The notes under the pieces: generated by a model
What the model was told of the DNA's origin: nothing
Database searches by the model: none
The model's input: only the letters and a program-made list of their open reading frames with translations
Part shown: one piece after another, positions 44,853 to 54,405 of the stretch
How positions within the stretch are numbered: position 1 is the first letter of the stretch
Layout of the letters: each line of letters opens with the position of its first letter
Position numbers and translations under genes: made by a program
Assembly: GCA_004153385.1 (NCBI GenBank)
Contig: SDAL01000001.1
Span: 496,001 to 560,000 of the forward strand
Source: Paracoccaceae bacterium
GTDB lineage: Bacteria; Pseudomonadota; Alphaproteobacteria; Rhodobacterales; Rhodobacteraceae
DNA length: 64,000 nt
Direction: 5' to 3'

Positions 44853-46040
44853 CTAGCCTTCGGCAGAAATCCCGAACGCGGCGATGGCCACCCCTATGAG
44901 CGCCAATGCACCGTAACCGACACGTCCGGCAGGCGTGGGCGCGCGCAAGGCCGCCAGAAGCGACTGTATCGCATAATAAAGCGCAAAGGCGCGTGACGCA
45001 TAGGAGATGATCACGAACAGATCGCTGGTCCATGTGAGCGTGATCCCTGCTGCCACCAGCCCGAGGTAGGCTCTGCGTGGTGTAATACGCTGGTGGGACA
45101 GCTCGCTTGCCAATCCGCCCGCGCCGCCGGTATCGGCCACGGCGGCCGAAAATTGCGCGGCCAGCGCCGTGATCACCAGCATCACCGGCAAGATGGGCGA
45201 GACCACGGCCACGATATCGATGATTGCGGTTTCGCTAAGCGTCATCTCGCTTGGGGCGAACACGTAAGACAGAAGGCAGATATAGCCGATATAGATCGCG
45301 CTTGATAAAAGCTGCGCCCAGCGCATTGCCCTGATCCGCGTGGCGGCATCATAATCATTTGCCATATAGCGCGCGGTTTCGAACCCCTGAACGGTCACGA
45401 TAAGTCCGAACGCCAGTCGCAGTGCATCTATCCACCCCACGTCGGGCGGCAGAACATAGATCGCGCCGCTGCGGCTTTGTGTGATAAAATACACCACCAG
45501 CCCGGCAAGCAGGCCCGCAATGATCGACAGGTTGAGTGTAAGTGTCTTGTACTCGATCCGTTCCAGCGCCGAAAAACCGCCAATAATTCCGACGCCGCCA
45601 ATGGCCAGAAACATTCCGGTGGTGACCAGCCGGTTATAGATCGCAACATCCCACGGGGTTAGCGACATCGCAAACGCGCCAAACAGGTTGAGGTAATAGG
45701 CGACAGAAATCACATAGGCCAGCCCGAGCGCGAGCGAAGCCAGTTGTTCCAGCCGTGCAAGGGAAGGGGATCCGGTCCCGTGGTGGTCAATCTCGTGGAT
45801 GTTGAACCGTATCGCGCGGCCAAAACCCCATGCCAGCAGGCAAAGTGCAACCATGACAAAAGGCGCGGTCCAGCCGAACCGGACCTGCAAGATCGGACCG
45901 ATGACCAGAAAGCCGGATCCGATGATGGAGGCCAAAGGCGTGACCATTGCCCGCCATCCGGGGCGTGCGCGTAAAAAGGGCAGGCTCATCATAACAGCCG
46001 CGGTCAGGAAGCAGCCAAGGATCATCGAATTTGTAATCAT
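44853..46040 (-). CDS. Multispanning membrane protein, APC-transporter-like
   Basis: Integral membrane protein of 395 residues with 11 to 12 predicted helices. The N-terminal GFLVIGPILQVRFGW and the internal GLIVTVQGFETARYMANDYDA resemble amino acid/polyamine permeases of the APC superfamily: the G-FE motif in a broken helix is the best hint. There is no clear substrate signature and no operon partner. The start at 46040 (MITNSMIL) is favoured over 46073. Function unassigned; probably a transporter. Confidence 0.6.
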   Translation of the reverse strand: MITNSMILGCFLTAAVMMSLPFLRARPGWRAMVTPLASIIGSGFLVIGPILQVRFGWTAPFVMVALCLLAWGFGRAIRFNIHEIDHHGTGSPSLARLEQLASLALGLAYVISVAYYLNLFGAFAMSLTPWDVAIYNRLVTTGMFLAIGGVGIIGGFSALERIEYKTLTLNLSIIAGLLAGLVVYFITQSRSGAIYVLPPDVGWIDALRLAFGLIVTVQGFETARYMANDYDAATRIRAMRWAQLLSSAIYIGYICLLSYVFAPSEMTLSETAIIDIVAVVSPILPVMLVITALAAQFSAAVADTGGAGGLASELSHQRITPRRAYLGLVAAGITLTWTSDLFVIISYASRAFALYYAIQSLLAALRAPTPAGRVGYGALALIGVAIAAFGISAEG

Positions 46041-46271
46041 GGTGCTTTCTGGCCTGCCTGCGAGGTGAAGCAAAGCCCGAAATAGGCATAGCTGCTTTGT
46101 CGTATCCTGAAACTGGTCCGGGCGTTTGTCAGCGCCCCTGATTGTGCACCCAATGGCAGCCCCTTACGGGCGTTATACCCCTAGATCAGCGCATGCATCC
46201 ATTTGTTCACCTTGTGTTCTGAAGTGCCGTCGTTGCGATATCATGGGACGTGCTAACGCTGTTGAGGCAAA

Positions 46272-46300
46272 GAAAAACTGCCCCTGAAACAGGGGCAGTC
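46272..46300 (-). terminator. Intrinsic terminator after the polyamine-type binding protein gene
   Basis: On the minus strand ACTGCCCCTG pairs with CAGGGGCAGT around TTT, followed by TTTTCTTT. It lies 34 bases after the stop codon. Confidence 0.8.
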
Positions 46301-46333
46301 TCGCATGGCGTCAAGTGATCAAGGGGGCTGTGC

Positions 46334-47380
46334 TTAAAACCCTGCCTTGATTTTCTCGAACTCTGCCAGCTGGCGTTCGCGCAATTCAGGCGAATTGGGC
46401 GTTTGGGTCAGGATCGGTGCATCAACCTCGCCCAAGCCTGCGGTTTCCAGATCCTCTTGGGAGAACTGTTCCATCGCTTTGGTGTTTGTGTGGCCATAGC
46501 CGATAGCCTCCATCAGCGCGGGCGCCGCGTCGGGGCGCAGCCACGCATTGATGAAATCATAGGCCTGATCTTCCGATCCCGGCCCGTTTTTCAGGTTCAC
46601 ATAGCCGCAAAAGAACGTGGACGAGCCTTCTTTCGGTGCGCGCTGGAATGCCACCGGATAGCCGTCTGCGCGCAGATAGGTGACCCCGTCATTCCAGGAC
46701 CAAGAGATCAGGACCTCGCCGGAGGCCATTGTCTGGGCCTGTTCTGAAGGATCGCTCCAGTAGGATTGCACGTTTTGATGTGCCTCGCGCAGCCATGCGG
46801 CGGCGGCTTGGAACTGCTCGTCTGTGACCTCGGTCCAGTCCGAGACGCCTGTGGCGAGATAGGCCAGCGCCCAGACGTCGTCGGAACTGTCGGGAAGCGA
46901 GATACGGCCCTGATATTCGGGGTTCAGGAAAACGTCGAGGGACGCCACGTCCTCTTGCGGGACTTCGTCCGGATTATAGGCGATGGCTGTCGCACCCCAA
47001 TCGGTGGGAATAAACCAAACGCCTGCGTCATCCTTGAAGGTTTCGGATTCGAGGAACCGTGGTGCTATATTTTCGAACGCGGGAATGCGTGACACATCCC
47101 AAGGTTCGATCAGATCGGCATCACGATATTTGGAAATCATTTGCGAACAGGGGTGGGCCACATCTGCACGAAACCCCGAGGCAAGCTTCTGGTAGGCTTC
47201 GTCATCATCGCCATAAAGGGCAAAATTGGGCGCGCTGCCGTAGGTGTCGATATAGGGTTGATAAAGGCCCGGGATTTCGAAGCCCGCCCAGTCGAAGACC
47301 AATAGATCGGGGGATTGTGCGTGGGCGGGGGATGTGAGTACCGCCGCTGTGCCTGCGAGAAGAAAGGAGAGTTTTTTCAT
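46334..47380 (-). CDS. Polyamine-type ABC transporter substrate-binding protein
   Basis: Periplasmic binding protein of 348 residues similar to PotD/PotF-type proteins (extracellular solute-binding family 1/8). It has a signal peptide (MKKLSFLLAGTAAVLTSPAHA) followed by LLVFDWAGFEIPGLYQPYID. Aromatic and acidic residues expected to hold a cationic ligand are frequent, such as WFIPTDWGATAIAYNPDE and VLISWSWNDGV. No permease or ATPase genes are next to it, so it is orphaned. The true start is 47380, although the frame is open to 47620. The ligand is uncertain. Confidence 0.87.
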   Translation of the reverse strand: MKKLSFLLAGTAAVLTSPAHAQSPDLLVFDWAGFEIPGLYQPYIDTYGSAPNFALYGDDDEAYQKLASGFRADVAHPCSQMISKYRDADLIEPWDVSRIPAFENIAPRFLESETFKDDAGVWFIPTDWGATAIAYNPDEVPQEDVASLDVFLNPEYQGRISLPDSSDDVWALAYLATGVSDWTEVTDEQFQAAAAWLREAHQNVQSYWSDPSEQAQTMASGEVLISWSWNDGVTYLRADGYPVAFQRAPKEGSSTFFCGYVNLKNGPGSEDQAYDFINAWLRPDAAPALMEAIGYGHTNTKAMEQFSQEDLETAGLGEVDAPILTQTPNSPELRERQLAEFEKIKAGF

Positions 47381-47668
47381 ACGGTTTCCCTGATGCAAGA
47401 GTATTTTGTCCAACGCTAAGTCGCTGCCGGTGTGCGAACAAGAGAAATTGATCATCCGACGGGCTTTCTTGGCCCGAAATGCTGCATTGGGCATTATATT
47501 CCGGCATGTGTTAGATGAAGGCAGGGGGCTGTGGTCCAACCCCTGCACGTGGTCAGGGCGGCGGTAAACCGGTCGGGATATCTGTCTATTGCGCGCAATG
47601 GCGCTGGACGCCTCGTGCACTGCTCCTAGGTTGAGGTCCAGATCTGGAATATACTCAAAGGCGCAATA

Positions 47669-49096
47669 ATGGCGAAAGCACCGGTAATTTTATGGCTCCG
47701 TCGGGATTTCCGACTGCATGATCACGAGGCTTTGCACGCAGCGCTTGATGAGGGCGGGCCGGTTATTCCGGTGTTTATCCATGACGAATTGTGCGAGGCG
47801 CTGGGCGCGGCGCCGCGCTGGCGTATGGGCGAGGCTGTGGCCGCGTTTGCCGCGCGTCTGGAGGAGATGGGATCACGGCTTGTCTTGCGCCGCGGGTCTG
47901 CGCGCGCGGTGCTGGAGGCGCTTGTGGCAGAAACCGGTGCCTGTGCGGTGCATTGGTCGCGCGCCTATGATCCCGCGGCCATCAAACGCGACCGAGAGGT
48001 GAAGGCCGCGCTGAAAGAGGCCGGTGTGAACGCCCAAAGCCATAAAGGGCATCTTTTGTTCGAGCCGTGGGATGTGCAAACCAAACAGGGCGGGCCCTAT
48101 AAGGTCTATACGCCCTACTGGAACGCGGTCCGTGGCCGTCAGCTGGCTGCGCCTTTGGCCACTGTGGGCGACATTCCCTCGCCCGAGACATGGCCCGACA
48201 CCGAGGCGCTGGGCGATTGGGAAATGGGCGCCGATATGAACCGTGGGGCCGATGTTGTGGCTTTGCATGCCACTGTCGGGGAACGCGCAGCCCAAGGCCG
48301 GATGGCCGCGTTTCTGGGCGACAAGATTGCCGAATATCAAGAGGCCCGCAATCTGCCCGCTGAAACCGGTACCTCCAATCTGTCAGAAAATCTCAGCTAC
48401 GGCGAGATCAGTCCGCGTGCGCTGTGGCATGCCGGCTGGCGGCGGATCGAGGAGGGGGCAAGCGGTGCGCAGACATGGGTCAAGGAACTGGTCTGGCGCG
48501 AATTTGCCGCCCATCTGCTTTATCATTATCCGCAGATGGACGAACGCAACTGGCGCGAGGAATGGAACGGCTTTGACTGGCGCCGCGACAACAACGATGC
48601 GGCCGCATGGCGCAAGGGCCGCACAGGCGAGCCATTTGTCGATGCGGCGATGCGGGAACTGTATGTGACGGGCCGCATGCATAACCGCGCGCGGATGATC
48701 GTCGCCTCATACCTTACAAAACACCTGCTGACCGACTGGCGCGTGGGCTTGCGGTGGTTCGAGGAGTGTCTGATCGACTGGGATCCTGCCTCGAATGCAC
48801 TCGGCTGGCAGTGGGTCGCGGGGAGCGGTCCGGATGCCACGCCTTATTTCCGCATATTCAATCCCGCGACGCAGGCCGATAAATTCGATCCCGAGGGCGA
48901 TTATCGCAAAGCGTGGCTGGCAGAGGGGCAAGCCCATCCCACCAAAACGGCGCTTAGCTTTTTCGACGCCATCCCGCGCAGCTGGGAGATGAGCGCCGAG
49001 GACGATCCCCCCGAGCGTCTGATCGGTTTGAAAGAGGGGCGCGAGAAAGCACTGGCTGCCTATGACGCGCTCAAACAGGGCCGCAAGGACGGCTAG
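47669..49096 (+). CDS. phrB: Deoxyribodipyrimidine photolyase
   Basis: Class I photolyase/cryptochrome family protein of 475 residues that repairs UV-induced pyrimidine dimers with light. The N-terminal alpha/beta domain binding the antenna begins VILWLRRDFRLHDHEAL. The FAD-binding helical domain includes TSNLSENLSYGEISPR, the segment WVKELVWREFAAHLLYHYP, and the stretch DWDPASNALGWQWVAGSG with the conserved Asn and Trp. The terminal WRVGLRWFEECLIDW region is also typical. It is divergent from the binding protein gene across 288 bases. Confidence 0.95.
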   Translation: MAKAPVILWLRRDFRLHDHEALHAALDEGGPVIPVFIHDELCEALGAAPRWRMGEAVAAFAARLEEMGSRLVLRRGSARAVLEALVAETGACAVHWSRAYDPAAIKRDREVKAALKEAGVNAQSHKGHLLFEPWDVQTKQGGPYKVYTPYWNAVRGRQLAAPLATVGDIPSPETWPDTEALGDWEMGADMNRGADVVALHATVGERAAQGRMAAFLGDKIAEYQEARNLPAETGTSNLSENLSYGEISPRALWHAGWRRIEEGASGAQTWVKELVWREFAAHLLYHYPQMDERNWREEWNGFDWRRDNNDAAAWRKGRTGEPFVDAAMRELYVTGRMHNRARMIVASYLTKHLLTDWRVGLRWFEECLIDWDPASNALGWQWVAGSGPDATPYFRIFNPATQADKFDPEGDYRKAWLAEGQAHPTKTALSFFDAIPRSWEMSAEDDPPERLIGLKEGREKALAAYDALKQGRKDG

Positions 49097-49299
49097 AACG
49101 CGCTGGCGTTGAAAATCTCGCGAGGTCATTGCTGCGGCAGGATTTATCGCTATCTTCCCGTCCCGAGATAGCGCGTGCCTGCGGGCGCGTGCTGCGGCGG
49201 CGCGCATATGCACCCCGAGGCTCCGATATCGCAGGGTATGGCCAGACAGTGTCCGGTCGCGCTCTCCCGCTTTTGACAGATGGCGTAAGGCAAGAAACA

Positions 49300-50439
49300 T
49301 TGACCGATACATATTTTTTCTACGGCACGTTGAGCTATCCACCGCTTCTGAAACAGGTTTTGGGGCGTATCCCCGAAATGCGCCCTGCGTTTCTGGACGG
49401 CTTTGCCCCGCATGTGGCACAACGGGAGGGCGAGGATATGCCGTTTCCGATCTTGCGCCCCTCGGAGGTCGGCGTGCCCGGCGTGCTGATCGAGACGCTG
49501 ACAGAGGAAGAGGATGCCCGCCTTCGGGCCCATGAGGCGGCCTACGGGCTGCATCCGTGCGACATCGTGCTTGATGGAATAGACGGGTCTGTGCGTGCGC
49601 AGGTGTTCATGCCTGACGAGGGGCGCTGGCAGGCCGGGGCACCTTGGGATCTGGCCGAATGGGTGGAAACCCATGGCGAACTGGCGACAGCGGCCGCACA
49701 AGACGTGCTGAGTGCATTGCAGGACATGACCTTTGATCAGGCCTATGCGCGCAAACCGCAGTTTCTGATCCGTGCCGCATCCCGTGTGCGGGCCCAGATG
49801 CCGCGACCCCATGCGCTGCGCAAGGCCCCCGAGGCCGGTGATGTGGAAACCGTGAGCGTGCACATCCCTTATGCCAAGTTCTTCGCAGTCGAGGATTACG
49901 AGTTGCGTCACAAGCGGTTTGACGGCTCCATGAGTGATGTTTTGTCACGTGCCGCGTTTGTTTCAGGCGATGCGGCTGTTGTGCTGCCCTATGATCCGGT
50001 GCGCGACAAGGTGTTGCTGATCGAACAGTTCCGCGTGGGGCCGCATGCGCGCGGTGACAGCAATCCGTGGCTGCTGGAGGCGATTGCCGGCCGGATCGAT
50101 CCGGGCGAGACGCCCGAACAGACCGTGCGTCGCGAGGCGGTGGAAGAGGCGAAACTGTCGGTATCCGAACTGATCGCGGCCTCCAGCTTTTATCCCTCGC
50201 CCGGGGCGAAGGCGGAATATGTCTATTGCTATCTGGGGATTGCCGATCTGCATGAGGATGCCGCAGCCCCGGGCGGCAAACCAGATGAGGGCGAGGATAT
50301 CCGCCCGCATCTGGTAAGCTACGACACGTTCATGGCGCTGATCGACAGCGGAGAGATCGATAACGGTCCTACATTGATCTGTGCGATGGCCTTGATGCGC
50401 AAGCGCGATGCATTGCGCCAGCGCGACAGTGCAGGCTAG
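49300..50439 (+). CDS. Gamma-glutamylcyclotransferase-like/Nudix hydrolase fusion
   Basis: Two-domain protein of about 379 residues. The N-terminal half (1-150) begins TDTYFFYGTLSYPPLL, the GGCT/AIG2-like fold with its YGTL glutamyl-binding loop. The C-terminal half (from about 205) is a Nudix domain related to ADP-ribose pyrophosphatase NudF, with IAGRIDPGE and TPEQTVRREAVEEAKL. The final Gly of the Nudix box is Lys here (EEAK instead of EEAG). The start is TTG at 49300, with TAAGG nine bases upstream; the frame is open to 49129. It follows the photolyase on the same strand. Confidence 0.88.
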   Translation: MTDTYFFYGTLSYPPLLKQVLGRIPEMRPAFLDGFAPHVAQREGEDMPFPILRPSEVGVPGVLIETLTEEEDARLRAHEAAYGLHPCDIVLDGIDGSVRAQVFMPDEGRWQAGAPWDLAEWVETHGELATAAAQDVLSALQDMTFDQAYARKPQFLIRAASRVRAQMPRPHALRKAPEAGDVETVSVHIPYAKFFAVEDYELRHKRFDGSMSDVLSRAAFVSGDAAVVLPYDPVRDKVLLIEQFRVGPHARGDSNPWLLEAIAGRIDPGETPEQTVRREAVEEAKLSVSELIAASSFYPSPGAKAEYVYCYLGIADLHEDAAAPGGKPDEGEDIRPHLVSYDTFMALIDSGEIDNGPTLICAMALMRKRDALRQRDSAG

Positions 50440-50732
50440 GGCGGCTTTGGTGCCCGTCCGGGCCGGGTGGCGGGCCGCTTGAGCGGGGCACGGTCCTTGG
50501 GGACCCGTGAAAGGGATCAATGCGATCAAATCTGCGCGAATGCAGATCAGGCGTTTCGCATTTCGCAAGCGCGCTGGAACATCACCCGCAAACGTACACG
50601 CACAGGTGCCTTGGGCGTTCTTATCCGATCAACGGATGGGGATAAATTGACAGTTTAATCGACTTGAGGCCCGATGTAGGGAGCCTTAAGTTCGAACGGA
50701 AATACACCAGCCAATTGGCGATGGAGGGGATT
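50440..50732. other. Intergenic region upstream of cysK
   Basis: No gene is recognised in these 293 bases. GC-rich inverted segments near 50455-50490 (GTCCGGGCC, GGCGGGCCGC) could form a transcript end for the preceding gene but lack a U-tract. The part nearest cysK probably holds its promoter. GGAGGGGA at 50723-50730 is the cysK ribosome site. Confidence 0.4.
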
Positions 50733-51764
50733 ATGAGAATTTGCAGTGATCTGGCGGAGACGGTGGGCAACACCCCTTTGATCAAGCTTAAGAAAGCATC
50801 CGAACTGACCGGATGCGAGATCCTCGGTAAAGCAGAGTTTCTGAACCCCGGACAATCGGTCAAGGACCGTGCGGCGCTGTTTATCATTCGCGATGCGATC
50901 AAACGCGGCGCATTGAAACCCGGCGGCACGATCGTGGAAGGGACCGCCGGCAACACCGGTATCGGTCTTGCGCTTGTGGGGGCCTCGATGGGCTTCAAAA
51001 CGGTTATCGTGATTCCGGAAACCCAAAGCCAAGAGAAAAAAGATATGATCCGGCTTGCGGGCGCGCAGCTGGTTCAGGTGCCGGCGGCGCCTTACAAAAA
51101 CCCCAATAACTATGTGCGCTATTCCGAGCGGCTGGCGAAAGAGCTGGCCAAAACGGACCCGAACGGCGTGATCTGGGCCAACCAGTTTGACAACACCGCC
51201 AACCGCGAGGCCCATATCCAGACCACCGGCCCAGAACTCTGGCAGCAGACCGATGGCAAGATCGACGGCTTTGTGTGCGCGGTCGGCTCGGGCGGCACAT
51301 TCGCAGGCGTTGGCATGGCGCTTCAGCCCAAGGGCGTGAAGATCGCGTTGGCCGATCCCGATGGCGCGGCGTTGCACAGCTTTTACACCAACGGTGAATT
51401 GCGCTCCGAAGGGTCGTCGATCACCGAGGGGATCGGGCAGGGGCGTATCACGGCCAACCTTGAAGGGTTTACGCCGGATTTCTCTTATAATGTGCATGAC
51501 GACGAAGCGCTGCCGGTGGTGTTCGACCTGCTGCAAGAAGAGGGTCTGTGCCTTGGCGGCTCGTCGGGGATCAATATCGCGGGCGCGATCCATCTGGCGC
51601 GCGAGTTGGGTCCGGGGCACACGATTGCCACGATCTTGTGTGATTATGGCAACCGTTATCAGTCGAAACTCTTCAACCCCGAGTTTCTGAAAGAAAAAGG
51701 ACTGCCGGTACCGGAATGGCTGGATGGAAAATCAGCGGACCTGCCGGAGGTATTTGAAGAATGA
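50733..51764 (+). CDS. cysK: Cysteine synthase A
   Basis: PLP enzyme that makes cysteine from O-acetylserine and sulfide, the step after CysE. The 343 residues have the PLP lysine in NPGQSVKDRA, the substrate loop EGTAGNTGIG, and the phosphate-binding GSGGTFAG. The loop reads TAGNTG where E. coli CysK has TSGNTG. The C-terminal part LCLGGSSGINIAGA is typical. The start at 50733 (MRICSDLAE) follows GGAGGGGA. Its stop overlaps the MscS gene start by four bases (ATGA), so the two share a transcript. Confidence 0.94.
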   Translation: MRICSDLAETVGNTPLIKLKKASELTGCEILGKAEFLNPGQSVKDRAALFIIRDAIKRGALKPGGTIVEGTAGNTGIGLALVGASMGFKTVIVIPETQSQEKKDMIRLAGAQLVQVPAAPYKNPNNYVRYSERLAKELAKTDPNGVIWANQFDNTANREAHIQTTGPELWQQTDGKIDGFVCAVGSGGTFAGVGMALQPKGVKIALADPDGAALHSFYTNGELRSEGSSITEGIGQGRITANLEGFTPDFSYNVHDDEALPVVFDLLQEEGLCLGGSSGINIAGAIHLARELGPGHTIATILCDYGNRYQSKLFNPEFLKEKGLPVPEWLDGKSADLPEVFEE

Positions 51765-54304
51765 CGCGGCCGTTCCTGCGCTCCTTAGTCTTGGTTTTAT
51801 GCTTTTTTGTGTCGAGCATGGCTATGGCGCAGGAACAAACCATCCCCGATTACAAAAGCTGGGAAGCTTTTGCGAAATCGGTCCAGTCGGAGCTTTCCGA
51901 AAACCGCTCTCAGGTGTCTGACACCAAGCTAGAAGAGTTGCGCCAGAATGTTGTGGGCTGGCGCGACCAGTTCAACAAGGCGCGTGATACCAACGCAGGC
52001 CAGATCCAGACCCTGCGCGAGCAGATCGATGCCTTGGGCCCTGCGCCCGCCGAGGGCGAGACGGAAGAGGATGCCATCTCGCGGCGGCGCTCGGAGTTGA
52101 ACGACCAGCTGTCCAAGCTGCAAAGTCCCGGTATTTCGGCCACCGAGGCCGCGACCCGCGCCGACGGGCTGATCCGCTCTATTGATACGGAACTGCGCGA
52201 GCGTTCGACCGACCAGCTGCTGCGTCTGTCGCCATCACCGCTCAATCCGGTCAACTGGGGGCAGGTTCTTGTGCTGGCCAGCCGGATCAGCGGCATGCTT
52301 TATGATGATGCGGCCTCACAGTTGCAGGGCGCAGACCGGTTCGCGCAGTTTCGCACCAATGCGCCACTGATTGTGGGGCTGGTCCTGATCGGGCTGGTGT
52401 TGTTGGTGCGCTCGCAATCGTGGATGGATCATCTGTCAAGGCGGCTGAGCGCGCGCCGGTCTGTACGTACAAGGCTGGTGACAGAGATGGTCATCTCTGT
52501 CGGGCAGATCGTTTTGCCGCTTGTGGGGATGTCTTTGTTGCTGCTGGCGCTGAGCAGTTCGGGCCTGCTTGGCGAGAAATGGCAACGTCTGGTCATCGTG
52601 ATGGCGGGGGCGGCATTGGTGATGCTGTATTCCGCATGGCTTGCAAGGCGGGTGTTCCCGCGCAATGACGAGGAGACCGGTCCGTTCAACCTGATCGGGC
52701 AACGCCGTGCCGAGGGGCGGTTTCTACTGGTTGTTCTGGGCGGCCTTCTGGCGCTTTGGGAGCCTGTGGGGACATGGGTTCTGGAGCAGGCGCAGCTGTT
52801 GATGAAAGGCACGACCGAAACGGCCGCCGCCGCCAGCACAGCCGCCACAAACATGGATGCGGCACTCGCGGCCATGGCCTTTCCGCTGCAAGTGCTGGCA
52901 GGGGTGACGCTCTACCGGATCGGGGCGCTGCTGCGCCGCCATGTCCATAACGATAGTGTCAAGACCGATGATCGTGCGTTCCGCGATTCCATCATCAATC
53001 TTCTCGGTCTGGCCACGATCGTGGCAGCCATCATCGGCCCCGTTTTGGGTGCGATCGGCTATGTCAACGCGGCCAATGCGGTGATCTGGCCGATGGCCAA
53101 GACGCTGTTTGTCATCGGCCTTGTGGTCACCCTCCAGCGGTTCTTTGCAGAGCTGTATGTGGTCATGACCCATAAGGAGCAAGACGAGCGTGACGGTCTG
53201 GCGCCGATCTTTGTAGGCTTTCTGCTGACCCTCGCCTCCTTGCCGTTTCTGGCCCTTGTATGGGGCGCGCGGGTCGAGGATCTGTCGGAGTTATGGAATT
53301 CGTTCCGCCAAGGGCTCGATATCGGTGGCGTACGGATTTCACCCACGATCTTTTTGACGCTGGTGGTGGTGTTCTCCATCGGGTTTGCGGTGATGCGCGG
53401 GGTTCAGGCGGGGTTGCGCTCGACCATTCTGCCCAAGACCAAAATCGATAAAGGCGGGCAGAATGCGATCTTGTCGGGTATCAGCTACATCGGGGTGACA
53501 CTTGCGGCACTGGTGGCAGTGTCCTCGGCGGGGATCGATCTCAGCTCGCTTGCGATTGTGGCCGGTGCCCTGTCGCTGGGGATCGGGTTCGGCCTGCAAA
53601 CCATCGTGCAGAACTTCGTCTCGGGCATTATCTTGTTGGTCGAACGCCCGATTTCCGAAGGGGACTGGATCGAGGTCGGCACCGAAATGGGTGTGGTCAA
53701 GGCCATCTCGGTGCGCTCGACCCGTATCGAGACCTTTGATCGCACAGAGGTCATCGTGCCCAATGCCGATCTGATTTCGGGCCGCGTCACCAACTGGACG
53801 CGTGGCAATATGACGGGGCGACTGATCGTGCCGGTAGGTGTGGCCTACGGCAGCGACACACGGCGGGTGGAGGCCATTCTGCTGGAAATCGCCGAGGACC
53901 AGCCGACCGTCATGATGGACCCCGAACCGCAAGTGGTGTTTTCCGGCTTCGGCGCGGACAGCCTGAACTTCGAGATCCGCGTGATCTTGTCGGATGTGAA
54001 TTTCAAGCTTCGCGTGATGACCGATATCAATCACCAGATTGCCGCCCGTTTCCAGAAAGACGGGATCGAAATTCCTTTCGCACAACGCGATATCTGGCTG
54101 CGCAACCCGGAGGCTTTGTCGGGCCGTCGCGAGGATCGCCCCGATCGTTGGCGCGATGCCGATCACCTGCCCGATGCGACCGCGCAGATTCCCAAATCCG
54201 CCAAGGAACTGGGCACACCACGACCAGGCGAGGGTATGGAATCCCTATCCTTCACGGACCCGGATGGCGGGGACGCGGATGGGGACGGGGATGGCGGGCG
54301 CTAG
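51761..54304 (+). CDS. Large MscS family mechanosensitive channel with DUF3772
   Basis: Inner-membrane channel of 847 residues that probably opens on hypo-osmotic stress. A signal peptide (1-24, ending SMAMA) leads to a periplasmic helical region (25-190, DUF3772-like, with coiled coil). About ten membrane helices follow (200-600). The MscS core has the pore helix region GIGFGLQTIVQNFVSGIILL and the beta domain EGDWIEVGTEMGVVKAISVR, then FDRTEVIVPNADLIS. The acidic C-terminus (DPDGGDADGDGDG) is unusual. It overlaps cysK by four bases. Confidence 0.94.
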   Translation: MTRPFLRSLVLVLCFFVSSMAMAQEQTIPDYKSWEAFAKSVQSELSENRSQVSDTKLEELRQNVVGWRDQFNKARDTNAGQIQTLREQIDALGPAPAEGETEEDAISRRRSELNDQLSKLQSPGISATEAATRADGLIRSIDTELRERSTDQLLRLSPSPLNPVNWGQVLVLASRISGMLYDDAASQLQGADRFAQFRTNAPLIVGLVLIGLVLLVRSQSWMDHLSRRLSARRSVRTRLVTEMVISVGQIVLPLVGMSLLLLALSSSGLLGEKWQRLVIVMAGAALVMLYSAWLARRVFPRNDEETGPFNLIGQRRAEGRFLLVVLGGLLALWEPVGTWVLEQAQLLMKGTTETAAAASTAATNMDAALAAMAFPLQVLAGVTLYRIGALLRRHVHNDSVKTDDRAFRDSIINLLGLATIVAAIIGPVLGAIGYVNAANAVIWPMAKTLFVIGLVVTLQRFFAELYVVMTHKEQDERDGLAPIFVGFLLTLASLPFLALVWGARVEDLSELWNSFRQGLDIGGVRISPTIFLTLVVVFSIGFAVMRGVQAGLRSTILPKTKIDKGGQNAILSGISYIGVTLAALVAVSSAGIDLSSLAIVAGALSLGIGFGLQTIVQNFVSGIILLVERPISEGDWIEVGTEMGVVKAISVRSTRIETFDRTEVIVPNADLISGRVTNWTRGNMTGRLIVPVGVAYGSDTRRVEAILLEIAEDQPTVMMDPEPQVVFSGFGADSLNFEIRVILSDVNFKLRVMTDINHQIAARFQKDGIEIPFAQRDIWLRNPEALSGRREDRPDRWRDADHLPDATAQIPKSAKELGTPRPGEGMESLSFTDPDGGDADGDGDGGR

Positions 54305-54341
54305 GACGGCGCACGCCGCCTGCCTTGGGGCGTCAAGCTTT

Positions 54342-54378
54342 GAAAAGGGGCGCGCGTTATATAACGCGCGCCCTTTTT
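54342..54378. terminator. Bidirectional terminator between the MscS and AI-2E genes
   Basis: A near-perfect 36-bp palindrome: AAAAGGGGCGCGCGTTAT faces its complement with one mismatch. A and T runs at the ends make it functional from both strands. It lies between the convergent genes. Confidence 0.85.
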
Positions 54379-54405
54379 GATGTGTGCTGGACGGATGGTG
54401 CAGGC

